The notes beneath the pieces are model-generated. The model had not been told where the DNA came from and ran no database searches. It worked only from the letters and a program-made list of their open reading frames with translations. From positions 8,109,296 through 8,173,295 of the forward strand of contig NC_064035.1 in the NCBI RefSeq assembly GCF_932526225.1: 64,000 bases of DNA, read 5' to 3'. The DNA comes from Nematostella vectensis. Lineage: Eukaryota; Cnidaria; Anthozoa; Actiniaria; Edwardsiidae. Positions 49,901 to 59,600 of the stretch are shown piece after piece (within the stretch, counting starts at the first letter, position 1; every line of letters begins with the position of its first letter). A program made the translations under genes and the position numbers.

Positions 49901-52037
49901 TAGTATAATAAGTGATAATGCGGTTTTAAAAATAACATTATTGCCATTTAAAATCAAGTATATATATATATATATATATATATAAATGGAAGTAACAATA
50001 ACAAGCTTTTCATATTGCTGTAAAAATGACCCATATTTAAAACATAAATTAATAGGAATCATTTCAACTGTTTATATAACTTGGGCACTTTTCTTTCTGG
50101 TTTCATGCTGTTATTTGTGTGGTGTAATGTTTGGGTTCTTATGCATATCTCACAAAAATACCAACTTGGATATTGAAAAATAATGACGCTAAAGAGCTGA
50201 TAGAAATACAATTTCAACAGTAACTTTAGAGAATTTTTTTACCTCAATAATTTTAACATTAAATATTATGCTTGCCAATTATTTTTATTATCAGCATGAT
50301 AGTAATTTTCTTGGGATGCAACCATTATGTCACGTTAAAGAATCAAATAACCCAAATGCATTATCTGAGTATAGTAGAGTTTGTCTTTGTGTAAAAGTAC
50401 GTATATGATATGCCATTTTTGCAAAGATTGCTTCAGATGTCTTTGCATCAAAGTTTAATAAGTTAACTGATTATTCAACCTGCAGACTGGCTTACAGAAT
50501 CAGTCGATAAAATCTCTAATCGAGCCTTTCGGCTTTCATATAAGTTCAAAAACTTGAACGGCAGTTATTTGTGAGTCTAACTTGTCTTCATCTTGCACAA
50601 ACATGCGTGACTCACGCAAACAAAATGTGTGAATATGCTTTTTCGTAAATGTATGAATGTAAAGGAATTCATATGAATCGAAGTTAACCCTTGTGGGAAG
50701 CTGCAACCTCTACATTGGCGTGGTATTTACCAAAAGCCATTTAACTGCTTAATAAACCATCGTTATGGATAAACCATTAAAGTGCCACATGGAAGCCATT
50801 TGACTGCAGTACACTAAGTTTCTTTCGAGTACACAAGTAGAAATATCCTGGTGTAAAAAAGATCTTGTTTAGCACTAGAAGAGCTATCTGGTAGCGTGGA
50901 GATGCAGAATCGAGCATGTTCCGACGAGTATTGTTTGATTTAACATTTCGCAAGTCAATGGTTTTCTGGAAGGTTCACGTTTTCAAGGATGACAGTGACA
51001 CACGATAGGTAACGAATCGGCTCAGAATGTCCTAACACGCAACAAAACAACCCAAACCCGATACTGTACGAGTCAATATTCTTTGATTGGGAAGAACAGC
51101 ACGTTCGCAATCTTTGAAAATTTGCAAGCGAAGTGGCTTCGACTGGTGGGATTCGTCGCCTCCATTGTCACAATGTGCGTTAGCATCACGCGTCTTGAAC
51201 AAGCAGCAAAGGAGCTTCTTATCGGGTGTATGGTATATCATTGCTATGGTCTATTGCCGTAGATTTACAGCAAACCGCGCACGCATCGAGTCTTGGATCG
51301 CAACGTAGTATAACGAGATAAAGAATCGTGCATAACAATCGGCCATGGGAACATCACCGGGAGGGCCTCGTATTAACGTGGACGCATGGGGCTGAGCGAA
51401 AAAAAATCTATCTAAACCATATAACAGACAACCGCACGAAACTCTCATAAGGCTAGCCACCGCTTATATAGCAGCTCGTCGTGTTCGATTGCAAAACCTT
51501 TCAAGTTTCACTGTACGACTAATTTGTATGGGTAATCGACGACCAGTGACTAGTCAGGTCTAAGAGCTGTTTTCAATTGATCTGAGATCGTTTTGTGTTC
51601 ATATCTCGATTTCTAAAGACAACTCCGTCTCTAGTGGGTTCTACGAGTCTTTAGAAAGCTGTTATAGTATATGAACTGGTGTTATTCGAGGGCGTATAGG
51701 AATCGAACGCAATTCGTGCACCTATTTCTCGAGAGGCGAACTCGCCGTTGTGCGCTAATGGTTCGCCATCGAACTCATACAAGACATAAGCGCTTCAAAG
51801 CAGCGAATAAGCTCGCGCTATTGACCTAGCTAGTGAGGTAAATGCTCATTGAAACCATCGTGGGTCAGGCTTGACGATCGCCATTGCGTTTGATGGCTAA
51901 ACTCGGTCTACACTCACCCTCATAACGTCCGCATCACGCTCTTCCATATGGGTAGGCAAACCTTCCAAACGATGGCGACTCACTTCCAGCAGATCCGTGG
52001 CGGGGCTATCGAGCGGGTGTTTTACCTCCACTGCCAT
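23753..52037 (-). CDS. SPTB: Beta-spectrin
   Basis: 55 coding exons with GT-AG junctions and matching phases; the sum is 7080 nt, encoding 2359 aa, the normal size of nonerythroid beta-spectrins. Order: 40-residue first exon (52037-51918), two calponin-homology domains forming the actin-binding head, a rod of triple-helical spectrin repeats (frequent Trp-containing helix A motifs such as MRETWL, WLNEKHQ, DWMDEIK; length fits about 17 repeats), a very Glu/Arg-rich segment, and a C-terminal PH domain ending in a basic tail. Beta-spectrin pairs with alpha-spectrin to build the submembrane skeleton, binding actin at the N-terminus and ankyrin near repeats 14-15. It shares an upstream region with the divergent V-ATPase gene. 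Exon coordinates are given in the four part entries. Introns are rich in minisatellites. Confidence 0.93.
26141..42394 (-). CDS. SPTB: Beta-spectrin exons 11-48: spectrin-repeat rod
   Basis: Exons: 42394-42277, 41471-41407, 41186-41144, 41051-40926, 40601-40513, 40409-40271, 40078-39919, 39087-38846, 38631-38314, 37368-37253, 37025-36899, 36634-36542, 36416-36298, 36193-36097, 35317-35183, 34935-34885, 34798-34727, 34291-34212, 34133-34040, 33929-33738, 33332-33255, 32583-32411, 32299-32209, 31987-31841, 31729-31466, 31374-31244, 30988-30892, 30759-30670, 30441-30241, 30151-29943, 29679-29475, 29172-28978, 28744-28565, 28074-27830, 27417-27279, 27195-27111, 26671-26580, 26245-26141. Triple-helix repeats with heptads and conserved Trp positions run through all of them. 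The phases join without a gap, so no exon seems missing. Confidence 0.9.
26740..27105. repeat. Imperfect GTGGTG minisatellite in a spectrin intron
   Basis: Units of about 24 to 36 bp built from TTGCGTGCGGGC(A/G)TGGTGGT, about 15 copies, between the exons ending 26671 and starting 27111. The strand-asymmetric G/C composition keeps long frames open on both strands, but these are not genes. It abuts the 5' splice site at 27110. Confidence 0.85.
27241..27302 (-). repeat. 34-bp duplication of a spectrin exon end and donor
   Basis: Two copies of TTACCTCA(A/G)CAGATGC(A/G)TAGTGGCTCTTG, 34 bp apart, each carrying a GTAAGC donor and the last codons of the exon 27417-27279. The first donor keeps the frame; the second would add 34 nt and shift it. 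Confidence 0.8.
29755..29965 (-). repeat. Repeated spectrin donor-site region
   Basis: Several imperfect copies of ACCTTTCAGGGTGATTGCTCTCT (at about 29763, 29813, 29860, 29888, 29911, 29941). The last copy is the real exon end and donor at 29943. Copies decay with distance from the exon. Confidence 0.7.
33340..33725. repeat. Intronic minisatellite, 60-75 bp units
   Basis: About five imperfect copies containing GTTTAGTGTTCCAGCAA and AACAGTACTACGAAGAAAGG, filling the intron between exons ending 33738 and starting 33332. Confidence 0.8.
35426..35815. repeat. 30-bp intronic minisatellite
   Basis: About 13 tandem copies of a 30-bp unit GGAATGGCAGCAGAGTACTC plus CAGGAAGAAG with few substitutions. 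The unit is a multiple of three, so plus- and minus-strand frames stay open by chance. It lies in the spectrin intron 35318-36096. Confidence 0.9.
36612..36835 (-). repeat. Repeated spectrin acceptor-site region
   Basis: About 4-5 copies of GGCAGTGTCAAGACGATTTT followed by CCTGGAAAATCAA (about 42-58 bp units). The leftmost copy is the genuine exon 36634-36542 start with its TTTTCCAG acceptor. The other copies each bring an extra acceptor and the first codons of the exon. Confidence 0.8.
37436..37695. repeat. 31-bp intronic minisatellite
   Basis: Eight or nine copies of GTTTTAACAGGACTCTGAGG plus CTGTTAACAGG in the spectrin intron 37369-38313. The motif is also partly self-complementary (GTTAAC). 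Confidence 0.85.
41624..42343 (-). repeat. 87-bp array made of a spectrin exon end and 5' splice site
   Basis: Eight full units start at 41624, 41711, 41798, 41885, 41972, 42059, 42146 and 42233, with a partial ninth at 42320; the period is exactly 87 bp. On the minus strand each unit holds about 64 bp of the coding end of exon 42394-42277 plus about 23 bp of intron with the donor GTAAGATAG. The 42233 unit contains the donor joined in phase here. A more diverged copy lies at 41521-41623. Confidence 0.93.
43156..46915 (-). CDS. SPTB: Beta-spectrin exons 2-10: actin-binding CH1-CH2
   Basis: Exons 46915-46783, 45402-45251, 44951-44871, 44653-44561, 44453-44365, 44188-44108, 43933-43818, 43571-43459, 43343-43156. 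Exon 2 ends in the [11 protein letters not shown] helix that precedes CH1. Exon 3 contains [12 protein letters not shown] and [17 protein letters not shown], the CH1 signature. Exons 7-8 contain [22 protein letters not shown], shown here only in part, the CH2 signature. Exon 9 has [12 protein letters not shown], the end of CH2. Exon 10 starts the rod. Confidence 0.93.
44660..44758. repeat. Short intronic tandem repeat
   Basis: Four imperfect units of about 32 bp (AATATTCATCAGTTAGGAAA plus AACAAT) in a spectrin intron. Confidence 0.7.
45491..45796. mobile_element. Small MITE with TGACAC target duplication
   Basis: About 306 bp with inverted ends AGTGCAGGCCTGTACCCAG and, from the other side, CTGCAGGCTGTACCCAGA, flanked by direct copies of TGACAC (45485-45490 and 45797-45802). 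The interior is G-run, C-run and A-rich and noncoding. It lies in the second coding intron of spectrin. Confidence 0.72.
46916..51917 (-). other. First spectrin intron, no other gene seen
   Basis: A 5-kb AT-rich interval between proposed spectrin exons 2 and 1. It holds a TA microsatellite (49958-49984) and scattered A/T runs. If the exon 1 call is wrong, this would be the promoter region with the start codon at 46900. Confidence 0.55.
51918..52037 (-). CDS. SPTB: Beta-spectrin exon 1 (N-terminal 40 residues)
   Basis: ATG at 52037 in a good context (GAAGAATGG) opens 40 codons ([10 protein letters not shown]...ADVMR) ending at a GTGAGT donor (51917). The frame joins exactly in phase to the acceptor at 46916 (CCACAG), adding AFIDS before MGTMGEVE. 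This was deduced from frame and splice signals, not homology, across a 5-kb intron. The alternative is a start at the ATG at 46900 in exon 2. Confidence 0.65.
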
Positions 52038-53659
52038 TCTTCTCGCCCGCTGTCCTAGTTCTTACGAGATTCGGTGTATTTTAGCGCCGAGTTTTACGGC
52101 GAGTTCGAAGGCAGCTATGTTATCAGACAATCGGTGAGACGCCCAAAACTGGGCACGACTCAGATATCCAATACGACGGAGAATTGAATGCAGGGAAGGG
52201 TGTTTATAGCTAGCCAGCCAATCAGAACACCCGAGACATGAGCTTCGGAAGGTAAACACACCTTGATCGGGAAAACTGAATGAATATTCCAATCTTTAGC
52301 GTTGCCTCGTCAAAGCTATACAAAGCAGACAATTTCAATGCTGGCAATTGTGTGAGAACCGGGTGAAAGTCGTCTATTACTGGTGATTATTTACTAGCTA
52401 TTTGTATTATCTATTGTGTTTTCGTGACGAAAAATACGCATTAAAAACTGATCACGATTTATCATTCTTTCATCATTCAGCTAAGAAAATTTCGATTGGA
52501 GCAATCGAATGCGTCAGTGAATGAATTAAGTGCTTTCCCTCGCTCTCCGCTATCTCGCTTCTATTATATTTCAGTGGACTGCAGTGAGGTTAAACGCACA
52601 ACTTGCTCCAAGGTGCTGTGCGGAGCTCCGGGTTGAATTTCAGGTGATAAACGTCTCCCCGCGTTCGGCTGTGATTTTTACCAGGACTTATTTCTCGTGA
52701 TAGAAAGTCATGCTCGCGACTATCTACATCCACCCCACCCCTCGGTAATTTTATGACACATAATCGCCCCCCTCCCCCCCCCCACCCTACTACCTTCCAT
52801 TGCCTTGTTCACCCTCCTTGCGATCACCATCACGCACCAGTCACCACTGATCACACAACTCTCGCTCACTTTTATACTCCTCGCGCTATCTATTAACCAT
52901 GCTCTTGGTTTGCAGATAGACGTTCGTGGGAAGAGACCGTAGCCCTCAAGACAGACTGGTGTAAACAGGAAGACCACAGGGATACTGGACCCGCGTTTAA
53001 GTTCCTTGGCCGCCGCTCTTTTCTGTATCTTATATTTCCCCTATATAATGTTATTGTACAGGGGCGTAATTTCCTGCTCCGTTTAAAGCATGGTTGCTGC
53101 AACTCTGGTGCTGACCAAAGTCATCATAATCAATAAAATATGTGATGTAAATATTTGTCTGCGGATGTTTTTATTAACATGACACCTTTTGCTGTCAGTA
53201 TTATTATGCTGGTGCAATGCTCGCAAAATAAGTGTTCGTCAAGATAACAACTCAGTGCCTCTATTTTGGGAATCGTCCAAACGACTTCGCGATCCTGCCT
53301 AACGTTGGGTTACAGCTCACATTATTTAACCTGACCGGCAGACCCTGTCCCCTCCCCCTATTTGCATTGTTTCTCAAAAAAAAAAAGAATTTTCTTCTTA
53401 CACACGCATCCCTTTTCTTTCAGTGAGTAGACATGTAACAGGCTCTGATCTCCGGATAAGCTCCCCCCCCCCCCCCCCCCCCAACTCAAGCGTCAGATCT
53501 TATGTGGACTACCTGTGGCAAAAATCGAATGACGTGACGTAATATCAGCATCAGACTTGTCACGTGACAAGAGGTGGTGGTGGCGATCGAGAGTGCGAAA
53601 CCTCTGAACCAAATATATAGCTTTTTTTAGAGATTCATTGCTTCTAAACCGGCTCCATA
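52038..53659. promoter_or_regulatory. Shared upstream region of spectrin and V-ATPase genes
   Basis: 1.6 kb between divergent start codons, so both promoters should lie here. Visible features are C-rich tracts (52765-52783, 53463-53482), a CACGTGAC E-box-like site (53563) about 100 bp before the V-ATPase ATG, and no supported ORF. CACGTGAC resembles the CLEAR element bound by TFEB-type factors that regulate lysosomal genes; that link is inferred. Confidence 0.5.
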
Positions 53660-56600
53660 ATGAGTAGCCTGTTCAGATCGGAAGAGATGACCTTAGCCCA
53701 GATTTTTCTACAATCTGAGGCAGCGTACGCTTGTGTAAGCGAGCTAGGGGAGTTGGTAAGTTTACTTATCATGGCCGCCATTTTTTGCTTTTCTAATTCC
53801 TTTGCCTGTTCCCCTATCACTAATGTCTTCTCGATTAATTTTAGGGATTGGTCCAGTTCAGAGATGTAAGTATTTATGTTTACCTAATTTTTACTTTCAT
53901 TTCTGTGTTTTTTTCCTTTTTGCTGTGGTGAATTATGTGACAAAGTGGGAATTTGTCGTTCTTTCGAATTGACGTATAACTTATATACTTTATCAAAGAC
54001 ATATCACCCGTGTTTTTTTATAGTTGAACCCTGATGTAAATGCTTTCCAACGAAAGTTTGTTAACGAAGTGCGAAGATGCGAAGAGATGGAAAGAAAACT
54101 TCGTAAGTAAAAATTTCAGTGTCTCTTTGGATTAGATCATTCAATTCTCACCAACCTTCCGTGTTTTATTCATTTATAGGTTTTCTGCAAAAGGAAATCG
54201 AGAAAGCAGAAATCGCTATGGTGGATACAGGAGAGAGCTCTGAAGCCCCTCACCCTCGGGAAATGATCGACTTGGAGGTAAAACTCACAACAATAGTTCA
54301 ATTGATAGAGCTAAATGGGTTGAATGCTGGTGGTGGGGTAGGGGGGAGGGGTGGTCAGCTTTTTAGAAATTGACTTTTGCTGTACAACTGACTTACAAGA
54401 TCACTCTCCCCAATTTTACTAACCTAAATTTAGGTCTGTGGTTTGTCTCATAAACATCCATTTGGGGCATCGTAGAGATCAACGTCATAGTGAATGTCAT
54501 GGTCGCTGTTTTGGTTCTTTCGGAAATCTTGTTTCCTGCAGCCCTTTCATTCTCTTCTCACATGAATTCTATTTAACAAGCTATCAAATTTGGATTAACA
54601 TATCACTAGTGCAAAGAAAACTACATTTTCCATCTTGACTGGAAAGGAAAGAAATAGGGATTGGAAAGATTTTGAACCAAAATCATTTTAAGGTTTTGTT
54701 ATTTTCATGTGCGCACTAAAGAATAGCATCATTTTAAATAAGCCTGCTCATATATTGTTTATTATTTTTCGTGGCAAAAATATGCAGATTTTTAAACAAA
54801 AGCGTTTAGGTTTCGTTATTTTCATGCGCTTGCTAAAAGTAGCATCATTTTAACAAGCTTGCACATATATTGTTTATTATTTTTCGCAGCAAAAATATGC
54901 AAATTAAAATCCAAATCATGCAAAGGTGTCCTTTCCATATGCCTGATTTTTTTACTGATTACTGAGGAAAATACCCATTACATCGCTCTTTTCTATTAAG
55001 GAAAATCAAAGAGGGTGACTAGGGGCAAGTCTAGGGAGGGGGGGGGGGGTGGCGCTACACATACAATACATATTTCTATTGTTGAAACTGAAATTTTTAA
55101 AGTGATCTCCACAAGCCTAGACTCATGAAAACAGCAAGAGTTTCAGAGTCCCTTTAAATATTTTCATCATTCACTCATAAGTAGATCCTTCAACCTCATG
55201 CCTTAAAATTTCCCAACCTTAAATCATATTACCATCTTGGTATCTAAAATCCAGTTTCAAGTTTGGTATCCAGAAAGATTAATCAAAGTTCTAGTTTTAT
55301 CCCTTCAGAATTCCCTGTGGATGTGGGAAGTGTTGTTTGACATTTTTTCAAACAATTACAATTCAAGATTTATTTAACCCATTCGCTCCTGGTATAATAG
55401 CGCGCGATTCGCCCTCTCCCTGGGAGTTTTCATGAGTTTTGCAAATTCGCTCGAGAAGAAAACAAACACATATGCGCAGTAAATTGCGAGACAATATTAC
55501 ATAAAAGCAAATAGTGCATCTTATTCAGAAAAAGATGAGGAATCCGTTGGTGTAAAAATTAATCTGTAAAGAACTAGGAAAATATAAAAACTAGACGATT
55601 ATTTAACAAGTTTATTGAAATTTTATCAATTTAGTGAACGCGAAGAAACAAAACACAACTTATGACAAAATTATATTTTTTAATAAATACATAAATCAAT
55701 ACAATATTTTAAATAAATGTACTCACAGTATTCCTGAACCAGTTTTACGATTTCAAAGTGCGTGTTCTGGACACAGCGACTGTTGAACTTTCTATTGATG
55801 TTTCATGTTTAGAGAACACAATCTTAGTGCTCTCTGTGGATTTCCTAAACTCACAATTAGTTCACAACATTTTCAATTGAAAGTATTGATTACTTATTGA
55901 TTTTCCTTAATTTTATTTACCAAGAACGGAGGAATATAGAATTGATTCAAATTTTTGTTAGTCAAATCTATCGTTCTCAAACAGAGCAAAAATAGAACAT
56001 GCAAAATATTCGGGTTAATCCATCTAAAAAAACCCTTTGTGACAGCCTTGTTGCCTTGCAGATGTTGTGTGATCCAGTAAAGGTTATTTTTGTACCATTT
56101 TGACCTCATGAAATGAATATTTTGAAATGAGAGCAACCACACGTGGTCTAATTATTGAATTCACCCCGGCCTGATTTAGCCAAAATAAATATCATGATAC
56201 AGGTCTTATCACAAAAATGCACTATTTCCCATCATTTTTCATTAAAACGATCCTCTCATAGGCTGTAATTATCCTCTCTGGAACTATCGTGTCAAGTTTT
56301 CTAATTATATTTCTTTACCAAGCCTTGAAAGCTAGAAAATAATGAAAATATTGCAATTTTCAAGCGCTACTGGGTCTCTAAGAATTCAACATGGCGGTCG
56401 CGCGAGACAAGTGATTTCACTACAAGGCATTTTTCTATTGTTCCGTGCTAGGAGATGCGCAAAAGAGCTCATTTGATTGGTCAATTCTTTGTCATGCTAC
56501 AGCTGAATTTGCAAAAGCTTTACTCGGAGGGGAGGGGAGCTAGAGAGGTTTATCTCGCGCATGCTAAAAACGGCCTGTTCAGGGAAAAAAGCAGGTTCTT

Positions 56601-59600
56601 CCGACGGCCGGTACAGGCCGGTTCAGGGGTCAATGGGTTAATTGCTTTACCTCATGCTATTTAAATTGCAACATTTTACTTGTACAGTGTTCCTTTGTAT
56701 TGATTTTTTGCGCACTTTGAGCAACTTGAGATTGAGATGAAGACAATCACTATTTGAGAATTTGGAATTTACCTCATGCTCTGTAAGTTGCATTTACTTA
56801 CATCTGTATTGCTCCTGATTTGTAGGCTCAGTTTGAGCAACTTGAAAATGAGATGAAGGATAGTAACAGCAACTATGAGGCACTGATGAGGAGCTATCTG
56901 GAGCTGACGGAACTCAAGCACATCCTCAAGAAAACTCAAACATTCTTTGAAGAGGTCTGCACAATCAATATCTACTGTAACAACTGTTTGGTCATTTTGC
57001 TTTGTTTTTCTCTGTAGTGTCTTGTTTTGCTTGCCTTAAGTAAACTTATAGTAGTATAAGGAAATTAGCCAAAAAGTGGAAAAAGAAGACTGTTAGTATT
57101 ATTCAGATGTTTTTTGTTTATGTGCATTACACCCTTGTAACCATTCGCACTGTAAACAGCAATTCTAGTCTTTGCAGTAATTCACTTTTATCATTTAAAA
57201 TGTATAACGTAATTTTTAATCCCTGAAGAGATAATCCCTCATTGACTTGAATGTTTGTATTGTAATTCTTGTTCGAATCTTGTTAAAAGAGTGATACTTT
57301 TCCATAACCCTCTGTTAATCCTGTAAAATGTTGATAAACATGTATGCATTCGTGAACAATCTTTAACCAGGCCGAACAACATGTACACCAACAACAGATC
57401 CAAGAACCTGGCCGTACCGATGACACAGTTCAGCTTCTGGGGGAGGAGCCATCAGCAGCATCTGCTGCTACCCAACTAGGGTAAGGACACAAATGATTCT
57501 GAAAGCCAGTTGAAAGGATCTAGCAGAAGTGTTATTCAAAGTTGTAATATTGCTACAAAACAAAACCAATCATGCTTATGTCCGCTGCTGTTGAATTTTA
57601 TTTTCATATCATACTTGCCTATATAATTTTTGTAGCTTTATGGTTTAAAAGGCTAAAAGTGTCAGAATAAAAATAGAATAAAATGGAGCTTCCTTGTATG
57701 TATTCTTTGGCAATTTTTTTGTATCAAAAGTGGTAAAAAAACTCTCTGCCTCCAGGCCTCCTTCCCCAGTCCCTGTCCCTGTTGAGAACAAGGGCAATTA
57801 TTCCCCTGTTAAAAAAATATCATATGAGTGACTATAGTTACAGTACATTATAAATGTTCACTCACCCACTCGCTCGCTCGCTCACTCACTCACTCACTCA
57901 CTCACTCACTCACTCACTCACTCACTCACTCACTCACTCACTCACTCACTCACTCACTCACCCACTCACCCACTCACCCACTCACCCACTCACCCACTCA
58001 CCCACTCACTCACTCACTCACTCACTCACTCGCCCACCCACTCGCCCACCCACTCGCCCACCCACTCGCCCACCCACTCACCCACCCACTCACTCACTCG
58101 CCCACCCACTCACTCACCCACTCACTCACTCACTTGCCCACTCACTAGCTCCCCCACCCACTCACTCACTTGCCCACCCACTCACCCACCCACTCACTCA
58201 CTCACCCACTCACTTACTCGCCCACCCACTCACTCACCCACCCACCCACTCGCTCACCCATCCACCCACTGGCTCGCTCACTCACTCACTTACCCACCCA
58301 CCCACTCAATCACTCACTCAATCACTCACTCACCCACTCACCCACCCACTCACTCACCCAACCACTCACTCACTAACTATCCATTTAACTAGTCCATTGG
58401 CAGGTGTAACGGTGCATGGGGTTCAGTACTCATTAAAATATACAGTATGAAAATTCTATAAGTAAATGAACTCTTCATTTGTTCTAGCTTTGTGTCTGGG
58501 GTTATTTCCCGTGAGAAGGTGCCATCTTTTGAGCGCCTCCTGTGGCGTGCATGTCGTGGTAATGTGTTCTTCAAGCAGGCAGAGATAGAGGAGGCTCTGG
58601 AGGACCCCAGCACTGGTGACCAGGTCCACAAGTGTGTGTTCATTATCTTCTTTCAAGGCGACCAGCTCAAGTCAAGGGTGAAGAAAATCTGTGAAGGGTA
58701 AGAAATATATCGAGATTGATTTGGTATTGTTGCAAAACAAATTCTTGTTTGCTTTGCAGGTTTTGTGCAAGAATGTATCTTTTGTTGTTGTTGTTATTTG
58801 TTTATGTTCCTTGCCATGATGATGATGTTGTTGTTGTCATGTTATTTGTTCAGGTTCCCCACCAGCATTTTGTTGTTGTTCAGTTTCTTGCTATCTTGTT
58901 TATGTTATTTGTTTAGGTAATGTGCCATCTTGTTTATGTTATTTGTTTAGGTAATGTGCCATCTTGTTTATGTTATTTGTTTAGGTAATGTCCCAGCTTG
59001 TTGTTGTTGTTTGTTGTTGAGGTTTTGTCCCTTGTTTTCTTATTGTTGTTATTTGTTATTCAGGTTCCATACCAGCTTGTATCCTTATTGTTGTTGTTTG
59101 TTGTTCAGGTACTGCCGTCTTGTTGTTGTCTGTTGTTGAGGTTTTGTGCCGTCTTGTTACCTTATTATTGCTATTTGTTATACAGGTTCCGTGCCAGCTT
59201 GTATCCTTGTTGTTGTTGTTTGTTGTTCAGGTTTTGTCCCATCTTGTTTCCTTATTGTTGTTATTTGTTATTCAGCTTCCATGCCAGCTTGTATCCTTAT
59301 TGTTGTTGTTTGTTGTTGAGGTTTTGTCCCTATTTGTTTCCTTATTGTTGTTATTTGTTATTTAGGTTTCGTGCCAGCTTGTATCCTTGCCCTGAGACGG
59401 CTGCAGAAAGAAGAGAAGTAGCTATTGGTGTGGAGACAAGAATTGAAGATTTGCAAAACGTTAGTTAAAATGATTATCATTATTCATGGAAATCTCTGTT
59501 AGATTGCAAATAGTGTATCAGTTACTAAAACAGTTTGATTACTATCATGACCTTTTTCTGATCTTTCCTGCTGTTTACTTATTTCAGGTTCTTAGCCAGA

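Noticed and set aside
52720-53102. Minus-strand ORFs between the spectrin and V-ATPase genes
   Set aside because: Low-complexity, overlapping and without splice or start support; they lie in the shared upstream region.
57828-58450. Thr-His-Ser-Leu repeat ORFs
   Set aside because: Translation of a tetranucleotide satellite in an intron.
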